Below, piece after piece: positions 1-8,392 of a stretch of DNA of 43,578 nucleotides (position 1 is the stretch's first letter; every line of letters starts with the position of its first letter). The stretch comes from Planctomycetota bacterium (lineage in GTDB: Bacteria; Planctomycetota; Phycisphaerae; Tepidisphaerales; Tepidisphaeraceae): the NCBI GenBank assembly GCA_026693085.1, contig JAPLNB010000131.1, positions 1 to 43,578 of the forward strand, written 5' to 3'. Made by a program: the position numbers and the translations under genes. A model generated the notes under the pieces. That model was not told the origin of the DNA. It saw only the letters and a program-made list of their open reading frames with translations, and did no database searches.

Positions 1-2
1 AT

Positions 3-317
3 GTGAAAGAGAAGCTGGCCGATGCCGACGCGGTGCTGGTGATCGACGGCAGCGGCTTTGCCAAGAAGGGAAGGGAATCCTGCGGGGTCAAGCGGCAGTG
101 GTGCGGGCGGCTGGGCAAGGTCGAGAACTGCCAGGTGGGCGTGCCGCAGATCCAGAAAGTGTTTTCGCTGCTGCTCCGCCATCCGCGGCCGGGCCACACG
201 CAGATCGCCCGGCAGGTCAGTGAAGTTCCACGGCGTAACGAAGAGGCCCGCAGCTACTCCTGGCACCGGCGCACCGGCGGCTATCCGCCACGCCGGCCGG
301 CGGCGGAGTCGGGATAA
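3..317 (+). pseudogene. IS701-like transposase remnant
   Basis: The first 45 or so residues read VLVIDGSGFAKKG, then a Gly/Val/Arg-rich stretch, then GKVENCQVGV. This is the pattern around the first catalytic Asp of IS701-family DDE transposases (established family knowledge). After NCQVGV, at about nucleotide 145, the similarity I can recognise stops. The remaining residues look like unrelated or rearranged sequence up to the stop. The fragment begins at the window edge, so its 5' part may lie outside, but a full transposase would need hundreds more residues downstream and none are present. It is most likely a dead insertion-sequence end. I see no terminal inverted repeat. Confidence 0.6.
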
Positions 318-446
318 CGGTAACAGTAGAATGAATGAAGATGCGGGCATCTTCCCATCGCCTTGGGGGAGGAAAAGCAAATAGCGACTTGACTTCGCGC
401 TATCCGGTGTCGTCGATGACGTGTACACCATCGCCACCTGCGAGCA

Positions 447-1799
447 CTACTGCGCCACGCGGAGCAACGTTCCGCCGCCGGGCGGCAGGCTCAGTTGCGC
501 GCGGTTCCCCGCGGCGGGCGACCATTTCCGATCGGTGGCGTTGAATGCCTGCAGCGGACCGGGCCCGACCAGCGCCGTCGTGACGGCCGCCGCATAGTCC
601 ATGTTGACGACCAGCACGTGAGTCGGTATGGCCTTTGGACTTCCTTGCCCCGCTTCGCCCCAGAGTCCCAGGAGAATCCCGCGGACGCGTTCCCGCGGCC
701 TGGCGGCGATCGGTGCCACGGCCGGGTCGAGGCGGAACGGGGCGTCGGCCGGCAGAGCCACAGCGCCGGGCGGGGTCATCCCGGTGTGATAAGCCGCCAT
801 CCAGCGCAGCGGTTGCGTCTGCGTCGCGATGGCTACAAATTCGCGATTGAGCGACTTCAGCGCATGATAAATCGGCGTCGGCGTGCCATCGGGCAGCGCG
901 ATCCCGCCGACGTGGTCCTTACAGCAATAGACATAGTAGGAAATGCCCTGCGCTCCGTATGCGGCGGTCGTGTAGACGAGGTAGCGCATCTCGTCGGGCT
1001 TCGGGAGCCGCATCACCGCCGGGACCCACGTACACGCCTGCACGATGTTCAGAAACGGCAGGTTCGCATCGTCGGCCGCACGGCGGATCATCGCGAGGTT
1101 CAGGAAATACTGGTCGTTGTCGCCGTTGACCGCGAACTGGTAGTGGTCGTAGCTGATCAGCGCGGGGCGGACCACCTCGACGTATTGCCGCAGGTGCTCG
1201 CGGTACGCGGTGACGACATCCCCTTTGGTGCCGAGTTGCTCGTTGTTGGCGTAGGTCGGGAAGAGATTGATGTAGGCCATGTGTGCCGGGTCGCGCTCCC
1301 GGAGGTAGGCCACGAGCCTGCCCAGCGGGGCAAAAGCGCCGGCGCTCGGTTCGTCGGTGATGAAGTAGCAGTACATCGCGGGATGCTTCGCCACCCGGGC
1401 GATCAGTGCGTCGAGCTTCTCGCGCTGGGCCGGGTTGTCGAGGGTCGCGGGCGCCAGCAGCCCATCGGTCAACTGGGCGCGAAGCCCATGCCGATGGACG
1501 AGGTCAAGGTCCTTCTCGGCGCACCAGACGACGTTGAATCCGCCGTCGGCCATCTGCGTGGCCACGGCATCAGTCATGGCCGGCCCGGCCCAGTAGGTGA
1601 CGATCGGTGTTCCGACGCTCCATGTGCGGGATCCAGTGGCCGGGGCCATTGTGTCGGATCCGGCCGCATCGTGCGTCCCAGACTTCGCCGCCGGCGCCGG
1701 AAATGCCGGCTCGCCGGCCCTGCCCCGCGGCACAGGGGCCAGAAGCACTGCCATCGCCACAAGGATGTACGTCTGCCACCACATTGCCAATGCCTTCAT
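447..1799 (-). CDS. secreted TIM-barrel glycoside hydrolase-like protein
   Basis: A 450-residue protein if translation starts at the ATG at 1799, which has AGGTGA a few bases upstream. A longer reading to 1889 lacks such a site and would bury the signal peptide. Residues 1-28 form a signal peptide (MKALAMWWQT, then a hydrophobic stretch ending near GRAGE). The body has the rhythm of a beta/alpha barrel: FNVVWCAEKD near 90, YCYFITDEPS near 145-152 with a candidate catalytic Glu150, then LISYDHYQF and a YGAQGISYYVY strand. The C-terminal 75 residues look like a small beta domain. This resembles planctomycete glycosidase-like proteins annotated as hypothetical. Substrate and family number cannot be given from sequence alone. 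It lies beside other polysaccharide genes on the same strand but 2 kb away from them. Confidence 0.7.
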   Translation of the reverse strand: MKALAMWWQTYILVAMAVLLAPVPRGRAGEPAFPAPAAKSGTHDAAGSDTMAPATGSRTWSVGTPIVTYWAGPAMTDAVATQMADGGFNVVWCAEKDLDLVHRHGLRAQLTDGLLAPATLDNPAQREKLDALIARVAKHPAMYCYFITDEPSAGAFAPLGRLVAYLRERDPAHMAYINLFPTYANNEQLGTKGDVVTAYREHLRQYVEVVRPALISYDHYQFAVNGDNDQYFLNLAMIRRAADDANLPFLNIVQACTWVPAVMRLPKPDEMRYLVYTTAAYGAQGISYYVYCCKDHVGGIALPDGTPTPIYHALKSLNREFVAIATQTQPLRWMAAYHTGMTPPGAVALPADAPFRLDPAVAPIAARPRERVRGILLGLWGEAGQGSPKAIPTHVLVVNMDYAAAVTTALVGPGPLQAFNATDRKWSPAAGNRAQLSLPPGGGTLLRVAQ

Positions 1800-1999
1800 T
1801 GTGTCACCTGTTTTCACATCCGTTAGCCAGCATCTTTCGGCAAGACAACAGCGGCCAAGGCTCGGGCGGGATTCGGGAGTGCTTGCCAAGAGCTCAATTG
1901 CACGTCGCGTCTACTACGGTAGCATAACCGGAAATCACTGTGAGCGGCACAGGGCAGAGCAGGTTCGTAGAGACCGATCGCCTTTTAGAGGAGCAGTGT

Positions 2000-3502
2000 A
2001 TGCCTGAGTCCAATCCCAACGCATGGCGTTGTACGGTGTGTGGGTATGTGCACCAGGGTGCCAGCCCGCCGGATTCCTGCCCTGTTTGTGGCGTGCCGCG
2101 ATCGGCCTTCGAGCCGCAAGGCCAGGCTGGTCCAGTCTCTCTCGCACCAGAACCGCGGCGTTGGGAGTGTGCGGTTTGCGGCTATGTCCACGAGGGGCCC
2201 GAGCCCCCGGAGGAATGCCCTCTGTGCGGTGCCACCCGGGATCAGTTTCAGGCGGCGAGGGCGCCGGGCGCCTCCGAAAGCTCCAAGTCGGCCGTGCGCG
2301 TCGTCATCATCGGTGGCGGGATCGCCGGGTTGTCCGCCGCCGAAGCCGTGAGCGAAGCAGGTCCGCAGGCCGAGATCACGCTTCTCTGTGCCGAGAATGA
2401 GTTGCCCTATTACCGGCTGAACCTTACCCGCTACCTTGCCGGGGAGGTAGACCGGCCTGAGCTGCTTGTGCATCCGCAGGAGTGGTATGAAAAACGGCGA
2501 ATTGACCTCCGCTTGGGCGCTGAGGCGATTCGGCTGCACCCGGTGGAGCGGGTCGTGGAGTTGAGGAGCGGCGATCAGGTGAGGTTTGGCAGATTGATCC
2601 TCACCAGCGGCGCCCACCCCTTCGTGCCACCTCTGCCTGGGACCAACCTCCAGGGCGTGGTCAGCCTGCGCACGATCGCGGACGCCGACCGCCTGCTACA
2701 ACTGGCGCAACCCGGCTGCCGTTGCGTGTGCGTTGGCGGCGGGCTGCTGGGCTTGGAAACTGCCGGGGCTCTGGCACGTCGTGGGGTGCAGGTGACCGTG
2801 CTGGAAAGCCACGGGTATCTGATGCCCAGCCAGCTCGATCCCGTCGCGGGCGCGGTTCTCGGCAGGCACCTGGCGAAGATTGGGGTGGCCCTCCGCTCGG
2901 GCGTACATGTGAAGGCATTGGCTGGTGAAGCTCGCGTCAACAGCGTGGTGCTCGAGGAAGGAGACGGCGTTGCGGCAGACGTGGTCGTGTTGTCCACCGG
3001 CGTGCGATCCAACAGCTACCTGGCCCGGCAGGCGGTCATTGAGGTGAAAAAGGGCATCGTCGTCAACAACCGCCTGGCGACGGCCAACGCCGACATACTG
3101 GCTGCCGGCGACGCGGCGGAGCACCTCGGGGTCGTGTATGGCAACTGGGCCGTCGCGCAGTCTCAAGGGCGCATCGCCGGCATGAATGCCGTGGGGATTG
3201 ATGAAGAGTTTCTCGGAGTGCCACGCGCGCACACTCTCAAAATCCTTGGCCTTGACACCTTCAGCATCGGCCAGTTCAGCCCGCCGGACGGCAGCTACCG
3301 CGTCTTCGCAGGCGAATCGGACGGCCGCTACCGCAGCTTCGTGTTCCGCGATGGGCTGCTCGTGGGCGCCAATCTCGTTGGCGACGCGTCATTGGCAGCG
3401 ATCATCCGAACCGTGATCGAGACGCGAAAGGACCTTTCAGACCTGCTGGCTCGCTCGCCCGCGGTTACGGACGTGGCGGCGCGTCTTGCGGAGCTGGATT
3501 GA
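2000..3502 (+). CDS. NAD(P)H flavoprotein reductase with two N-terminal rubredoxin-like domains
   Basis: A 500-residue protein starting at ATG 2000, six bases after AGAGGAG. The upstream in-frame start at 1940 has no comparable site. Residues 9-36 and 55-82 are two rubrerythrin-type rubredoxin domains with CxxC pairs at C11/C14 + C27/C30 and C57/C60 + C73/C76, each expected to bind one iron. A pyridine nucleotide-disulfide oxidoreductase fold follows: FAD-binding GGGIAG at 105-110, a second dinucleotide motif GGGLLGLE, and the late FAD motif ILAAGDAAE. In known NADH:rubredoxin reductases the flavoprotein passes electrons to a separate rubredoxin. Here the acceptors appear fused in tandem, suggesting a self-contained NAD(P)H-to-iron relay, perhaps for oxygen or peroxide detoxification (inference). 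A rubrerythrin remnant lies just downstream on the opposite strand. Confidence 0.88.
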   Translation: MPESNPNAWRCTVCGYVHQGASPPDSCPVCGVPRSAFEPQGQAGPVSLAPEPRRWECAVCGYVHEGPEPPEECPLCGATRDQFQAARAPGASESSKSAVRVVIIGGGIAGLSAAEAVSEAGPQAEITLLCAENELPYYRLNLTRYLAGEVDRPELLVHPQEWYEKRRIDLRLGAEAIRLHPVERVVELRSGDQVRFGRLILTSGAHPFVPPLPGTNLQGVVSLRTIADADRLLQLAQPGCRCVCVGGGLLGLETAGALARRGVQVTVLESHGYLMPSQLDPVAGAVLGRHLAKIGVALRSGVHVKALAGEARVNSVVLEEGDGVAADVVVLSTGVRSNSYLARQAVIEVKKGIVVNNRLATANADILAAGDAAEHLGVVYGNWAVAQSQGRIAGMNAVGIDEEFLGVPRAHTLKILGLDTFSIGQFSPPDGSYRVFAGESDGRYRSFVFRDGLLVGANLVGDASLAAIIRTVIETRKDLSDLLARSPAVTDVAARLAELD

Positions 3503-3583
3503 TGCGACGATCTGATCGCCCGTCGAGCTGGCGGAAGCCCGACCGCGCGTTGTCGCCGGCGCCATGGCCTCGGCGGTCGCGGT

Positions 3584-3925
3584 CTACATTTGCGTAAATC
3601 TCTTGCCCTTGGCGTCACAGATCGGGCAGGATGCCGGAGGCTGGCCCAGCTCAATGTGGCCGCATACGGGGCACAGATAGAAAGCGGTGGCCGGGAGGTC
3701 TTTTCCGCTCTTGACGGCGTCCAATGCCATCGCATAGAGCCTGGCATGGACCGCCTCGGCCTGCTTGATCATCGGCGGGTACATCGTCGTGTACTCGTAG
3801 GTTTCGCCGTCGACGGCCGCCTTCAGATTCTCCAGCATCGATCTCACGCCATCCATTGCGCTGAGGTGTCCATGTGCGTGGATGGCTGTTGGCACTCGCG
3901 GCTTGCCTCGGCCACTCTGATCCTA
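3584..3925 (-). pseudogene. rubrerythrin, 5'-truncated and internally deleted
   Basis: The readable part (GTG at 3895, 103 residues; open back to a stop at 3923-3925) matches the second half of rubrerythrin. It has GETYEYTTMYPPMIKQ from the diiron bundle, AVHARLYAMAL, and a C-terminal rubredoxin domain with CPVCG and CPIC. Two things are missing. The first half, with the first ferritin-like helices and their ExxH ligands, is absent upstream, where an in-frame stop occurs. The stretch that normally separates MYPP...QAE from the EAxH helix (about 17-19 residues in characterised rubrerythrins) is also lost, as if two QAE/AE-like segments had recombined. A functional diiron site is therefore unlikely. 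A short expressed rubredoxin-like protein cannot be excluded. Confidence 0.75.
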
Positions 3926-3958
3926 TCGAGGTGTTGGTGGTGCCGCGGTTAGAAGCAC

Positions 3959-5635
3959 TCATTGAGGTCTTACGAGTCTGATTTCCTGGGATGAAGCGAA
4001 CGGCGACGGCAACGGGTCGATGGCCGTCGCGGCCCTGGTGACATCGTTGTTCCCGAACAGCCCGGCCTCCTTCACGCCACGATGCCTCAGAAAAACAGTC
4101 GTGCCCTCGGCCGCCTGCGAGTTGCGGACGATGACCCCGCGAACTGAATCGAGCAGGATCGCCGCATTCGCGTCAGCCGATCCGGGCTGCCGGCTGCGGA
4201 AACCGTCGATCACCAGGCTGCCGGTCTCCTCGCACCAGAGGGCGTGGGTATAGTACTGCGGTATGTCATCGTCCCAGCGCACGTCGATCTGGCTTAAGGT
4301 CAGCCCGGTGGCCCGGTGGCAGAAGATGCCGGCCAGGTCGTGCTTGAAGATCGCCCACCGGTGATCGAAGGCAGGCCGCAGATCGATGTTGCCGCCGTAG
4401 GAGTCGCTGAGCGGCCCTTTACGCAAGCGGAGACGGATGCGGTCCAGGGTCACGTCTTCGATCTGGCCTGACTCCTGCGCCCAGATCACCACGCCCGCTT
4501 CGCTCTCCGCCAGGATGTTCGTGAAGGCGACGTTGCGGATTCTGCCCAGTGTCTTGGCGTTGGATTCCCGCTCCGGCAGCACCGACAGATGGATGGGTTC
4601 GCCCTTGCCCCACCAGTGCCCGGTGTGCAGGCGGGTCTGGATGATGATGTTGTTGAACAGCACGTTCTCGATGGACCCCTCCTGGCGGACGAACAGGCCG
4701 ATCCCGCGGTTCGAGTTGCGGATGACCAGGTTCTGGAAGACGCAGTTGCGAATGGTGTTCGGTCCGTAGCCGACGCGAATGCCGGCGGAGCGGGAAGACA
4801 TCGTGCAATTGCTCACCGTGATGTTCTCGCAGAAACCGGGTTTGCGGCTTTCGACGCTGGTGACGCAGATCGCATCGTCGCCACAGGTCAGCTCGCAGTC
4901 GCTGATATGCACATTCCGGCAGGTGGTCAGATGGATGCCGTCGTTGTTCGGAATGACGGGGTTGTTCAGCACTTTCAGACCGGTGATATCGGCGTGCTCG
5001 CAGTCGTCGAGATGGATCGTCCAAATGGAGGCGTCCATGAACACCACGCCGCTGAGCAGCACGTTGCGGCAACTGTCGAACCTGATGAGGCGGGGCAGCC
5101 GCTGGCGGAAGGTCACCGGTCCGTCGGCGGTGCCGAACTTCGGCGACATGAACTCCTCGCCCTGTCGCGTGAATCGCGGATTGAAGTCGCCGGCAGCGGT
5201 TCGCGGCTGGTCCAGGAGGACGAACGCGGTGCCACGCCCATCGATGGCGCCCCGCCCGCAGATCCCAATATTCGCAGCGTTCCGCGCCCAGATCAGGGCG
5301 CGCGATTCCCCGCCCACCCCGTGGTCCGCAATCACCTCGCTGGCGCGAAGAACGGCCCCGGCTTCAAGCTGGAGCGTAACGTTGCTCTTGAGCTCAAGGG
5401 GTCCGGTGCGATAGACGCCCGCGGGGACGAGGACCGTGCCGCCGTTCTGTTCGGCGCAGGCGGCGATGGCCTTCTGCAGGGCAGCGGTGTTCAGCGTTTT
5501 TGCGTCCGCGACGGCGCCGTGGTCGAGGACATTGACAAACGCTGCGGCCGCCAGGGCCGGCCGCCCGGCGCAGAGCCCGAGGCACGCGATCGCAACAGTC
5601 AGTCCACAGCAAATCCGATGCTCTGTACGTTTCAT
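3959..5635 (-). CDS. secreted GH28-like right-handed beta-helix protein (polygalacturonase family)
   Basis: A 558-residue protein from ATG 5635, preceded by GGAAAGGACT. The longer reading to 5998 runs back into the neighbouring gene and is rejected. Residues 1-30 are a signal peptide. FVNVLDHGAVADAKTLNTAAL (33-53) is the typical pectin-lyase-fold entry, followed by GTVLVPAGVYRTGPLELKS. The central rungs carry PNNDGIHL (229-236) and CGDDAICV (251-258), matching the GH28 NxD and DD catalytic elements. The GHG element is replaced by RSAGIRVGYG (282-291), and no RIK motif is obvious. Repeated NxxI/VxNxxxxxSxxGI rungs run to the end. By family knowledge it would hydrolyse pectic or other uronate/rhamnose polymers, but the altered active site makes the substrate uncertain. 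It follows the GH10 gene on the same strand by 140 bp, so the two may be co-transcribed. Confidence 0.82.
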   Translation of the reverse strand: MKRTEHRICCGLTVAIACLGLCAGRPALAAAAFVNVLDHGAVADAKTLNTAALQKAIAACAEQNGGTVLVPAGVYRTGPLELKSNVTLQLEAGAVLRASEVIADHGVGGESRALIWARNAANIGICGRGAIDGRGTAFVLLDQPRTAAGDFNPRFTRQGEEFMSPKFGTADGPVTFRQRLPRLIRFDSCRNVLLSGVVFMDASIWTIHLDDCEHADITGLKVLNNPVIPNNDGIHLTTCRNVHISDCELTCGDDAICVTSVESRKPGFCENITVSNCTMSSRSAGIRVGYGPNTIRNCVFQNLVIRNSNRGIGLFVRQEGSIENVLFNNIIIQTRLHTGHWWGKGEPIHLSVLPERESNAKTLGRIRNVAFTNILAESEAGVVIWAQESGQIEDVTLDRIRLRLRKGPLSDSYGGNIDLRPAFDHRWAIFKHDLAGIFCHRATGLTLSQIDVRWDDDIPQYYTHALWCEETGSLVIDGFRSRQPGSADANAAILLDSVRGVIVRNSQAAEGTTVFLRHRGVKEAGLFGNNDVTRAATAIDPLPSPFASSQEIRLVRPQ

Positions 5636-5775
5636 GCTCTGAGTCCTTTCCCGGATTCTCTCATGCCACTGGGACGCCACGGGATGATGCGCAAAGTGAT
5701 ATCCGTGGCAAACTGGAAAGGTGACACTCCACCTTCGTCTACCGCTTCTCGGCTCCGACGAGAGGAAGCCACCGT

Positions 5776-7398
5776 TCAGCGGGTTTGACTCCACTGGCGG
5801 AGGAGCCGCTGCAGTCGGCCGAAGCTCTCCTTGGGCTGTCTGTCCGGCCGCAAGAAGCCGCCGTGCGGCCAGAAATGTCCGCCGGCGTCGGCGAAGTCCC
5901 ACCAGGTCACCGCCTGGACCGCCGGATGGGCATAGCAGACCGTGTAGAACTGCTCGATCCAGTCGGCCTGGATGGTCTCGCTCCATGGCGCATGCCAATA
6001 TGCCTTGCTCGGTTCCTTGCCATGAGCGTTCTCGTCCCGCTCATCGCTCGAAGAGACGCCCAGTTCGGTGACGTGCAGCGGCTTACCGAGGGCCGCAAAA
6101 CGGTCCAGCATGCGCGAGATTTCCAGCATATCGTGCTCGGGGTAATAGACCTGGAGCCCGATCGCGTCAAACTGAACGCCGGCCTGCAGCACGGATCGCA
6201 GGTACTGAAGGGGCGAGCGCAGCGGGCGCGGCTGCTTGCCCTTGTAGGTGGTTTGGCTGGCGACGTACTCCCCGAAGAGGCAGCAGTTGTTCACGACACG
6301 GACCGCTTTCGGGTCGGCCGCGTGCGTGGCATCTGCGGCGATGCGCGTCATTTCCAGGAGCTGTTCCTGGGAGAAGTGCGGGTCGTTACCCCAGTCGTGG
6401 GCCTCGTTGATCACGTCGTAGACAGGAATTCGGCCGCGATAGCGGGTCACGATCTCCGTGATCCGTTGGCGATACCTCTGACGCCACTGCTCAAACGACT
6501 TGCCTGCCATCCAGGTGGGGCAGCCTGCCTCGTGGAACCAGCAGAGGGGATGACCCTTGGCCGCGATTCCCAGTTTCTCCAGGCGGCCCAGCATCTCATC
6601 GACGCGAGCGAAGCGGGGCTTGCCTTCCTCCGGCTCAAAGCTCCGCCAATACAGCGGTAGCGTGGCGAAGTTGAACAGCTCGGCGAATCGCTGCGCATAG
6701 GCCTCGCCCTGAGCTGGATAGCCGAAGAAATTGCACCCAAAAAGGAATCCCTTGCGCGGCCCGCGGCGGGCGATAGCGTGGCGGGCCCGGGCTAGAACCA
6801 GTTCCTCGCCGGCCCAGAGCGATTCTCGCAGCGACTGCATCCAAAGTGGAACCGCCTTTCTCGGTTCAGGGCGCGACGCGTCGCCTTGCCGAAGCAGCGT
6901 CTTGGCCTTCTGCACGCGGGTCAGAATGGCATCGGGCAAGCTGATGGCGTCGGTTCGAGCCTGGGCAAGAACGGAGTCGACGACGGCAAGGCGCGAAGCG
7001 GCGAATTCGCGGTTGAGTATGACCTCTTGCCCGGAACGATAGCCGCGTCCTTCAGCATCGGCATACATGCGCACGTTGCCGAAGCCCTCGACGGCCATGG
7101 CATGGGAGAAGCCGACCGACTGCTGCGGGACTTCCGTTCGCACCGCACCATCAGAAAGCTCCCGTTTCGGATGCGGCAGCGAATTACGATCGCCCGCAGC
7201 CTCGAAGAGAAACAGCGCCCCCAGAGCAGACGCCAACAGCGGCTCTCCCTTGGCTGTGTAGCAGCGAACAGTCAAGTGACTTGTCACCACATCCGGCGAT
7301 CCCATCCTGGCGATACCAGCGGCGCGGGACCGGCAGGCCAAGTCGCCCGCCCATGCCGCCGCCGTGTACTGTAGAAAGCGTCTTCGTGTCGTCTTCAT
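5776..7398 (-). CDS. Tat-exported GH10 endo-beta-1,4-xylanase-like protein
   Basis: A 540-residue protein from ATG 7398 with AGAGG just upstream. The N-terminus MKTTRRRFLQYTAAAW is a twin-arginine signal, so export is by the Tat route, unusual for a xylanase but common in planctomycetes. Residues 35-215 form an uncharacterised N-terminal region. The GH10 barrel occupies about 218-537: GCNFFGYP, KGHPLCWFHE (281-290, the substrate-binding His motif), YDVINEA with acid/base Glu332, and HVTELGVS with nucleophile Glu445, then VTWWDFAD near the last strand. Both catalytic residues are present, so activity on xylan or a related beta-linked glycan is likely. The missing feature is any carbohydrate-binding module. 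The GH28-like gene lies directly downstream. Confidence 0.9.
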   Translation of the reverse strand: MKTTRRRFLQYTAAAWAGDLACRSRAAGIARMGSPDVVTSHLTVRCYTAKGEPLLASALGALFLFEAAGDRNSLPHPKRELSDGAVRTEVPQQSVGFSHAMAVEGFGNVRMYADAEGRGYRSGQEVILNREFAASRLAVVDSVLAQARTDAISLPDAILTRVQKAKTLLRQGDASRPEPRKAVPLWMQSLRESLWAGEELVLARARHAIARRGPRKGFLFGCNFFGYPAQGEAYAQRFAELFNFATLPLYWRSFEPEEGKPRFARVDEMLGRLEKLGIAAKGHPLCWFHEAGCPTWMAGKSFEQWRQRYRQRITEIVTRYRGRIPVYDVINEAHDWGNDPHFSQEQLLEMTRIAADATHAADPKAVRVVNNCCLFGEYVASQTTYKGKQPRPLRSPLQYLRSVLQAGVQFDAIGLQVYYPEHDMLEISRMLDRFAALGKPLHVTELGVSSSDERDENAHGKEPSKAYWHAPWSETIQADWIEQFYTVCYAHPAVQAVTWWDFADAGGHFWPHGGFLRPDRQPKESFGRLQRLLRQWSQTR

Positions 7399-7611
7399 GC
7401 ATACCTCTGGGCCTCTTATGTTGAGTACCATGCCGGGGCCGCATCGTTTTCCCGACGCATGCACGAACGCCCGTGAGGCGGGCGGCGTGGCGATACCGGC
7501 TCTGAGTGTGGCGGAGATCATACGCTGTCGTTGCCGGTGTTGATCGATCGGCAAGCTCAGCCTTCCATCTGTTGATAGCGGTGCACGGCCTTGTAGCGTC
7601 CGGCGAGCCGG

Positions 7612-7970
7612 ACGCGTCTCGAAGCGTTCTCTCCTGTCGTGCGCCATGAGCATACCCGCATGCCTCGCGAGATGCATGGGATTGTACGATTCACAGGGCA
7701 TGACGAACCAGCCATCTGCCGTTGAGAACACGATTTCCGGGCGGTTCACCAGGGTCGGCCAACCGCCCCTAGGCGGTAATCCGGAGTCGTGAAGCGGTGA
7801 TGGACAGAAAGCAATCATCAAGGGTGCAGGTCGGCAATTTCGACCTGGGCGAGTGCTTCTGCGACGTGAAGTGCAGACGGGGCCACGAAACCCGGTTGTT
7901 CAACATCGGCCGGGCTCATTTTGTGGCTTGCGACGCGTGCGGGATGTACATCTGGGTGGGGAGCAAGTGA
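7612..7970 (+). repeat. dispersed direct repeat, copy A
   Basis: About 340 bp shared with 10495-10819 in the same orientation. The shared block begins with ACGCGTCTCGAAGCGTTCTC and continues with a conserved GGGCGGTTCACC...AACCGCC hairpin (about 7739-7768), GGCGGTAATCCGGAGT, and a small ORF starting at ATG 7800. The copies differ by scattered substitutions and short gaps, so duplication is not recent. Copy A keeps the whole small ORF; copy B loses its last codons. No transposase or target-site duplication is visible. It may be a non-autonomous or passively recombining element. Confidence 0.75.
7800..7970 (+). CDS. small Cys-rich protein encoded in the dispersed repeat
   Basis: A 56-codon ORF starting ATG-GAC-AGA and stopping at TGA 7968-7970. 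The protein contains CFCDVKC (C19, C21, C25), His29, His40 and CDACG (C44, C47), a spacing suited to binding a metal such as zinc. The same reading frame is kept in repeat copy B with mostly conservative changes (for example D15-L16 to D15-M16, C-D-V-K to C-E-V-K), which argues that it is or was translated. The ribosome site is weak: CGGAG lies about 16 bases upstream. I do not recognise a characterised family, and the function is unknown. Confidence 0.5.
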   Translation: MDRKQSSRVQVGNFDLGECFCDVKCRRGHETRLFNIGRAHFVACDACGMYIWVGSK

Positions 7971-8392
7971 TTCCGGTATAACCCATTACCCTTCCGTATG
8001 GAAAAGAAACAGAAAGAAGAAACAGACAAACCGCCGACCTTCGGAGAGTTTCCACTGGAAAACACTGGGGGTGTCCAAGACGCCCGACGAGGGCTTCGAC
8101 GGTGCAGAGGACTCGCGGAAACACGTGCCTGTGTGGATCTCGTTGGCGCATAAACTCCGCACCGCCTCCACCGCGTGTACTCCGCGACAGCGGAGCGGGA
8201 ACCGGGCAATGGCTGTCGTCACACGTTCCGCCGAGGGTTTACGCGCCCGTTCATGGACTGCGCTTCCTCTGGGCACCGTATTTCCAGTGGAACAGGGAGT
8301 TTTGGCTGAAATGGCTCAGCGTAATCCGACCGGTTGCCGAATCGCGTATTACAGCGGTCAAGCAATGACAGCGACCACGCAAAGAACGCGCT
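7971..8392. other. 422-bp gap without recognisable gene
   Basis: This lies between repeat copy A and the end of the GH43-like gene. Short ORFs exist in several frames, but none has a ribosome site or a composition I recognise. I see no strong hairpin followed by a T-run, and no repeat. It may be decayed coding sequence. Confidence 0.5.
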
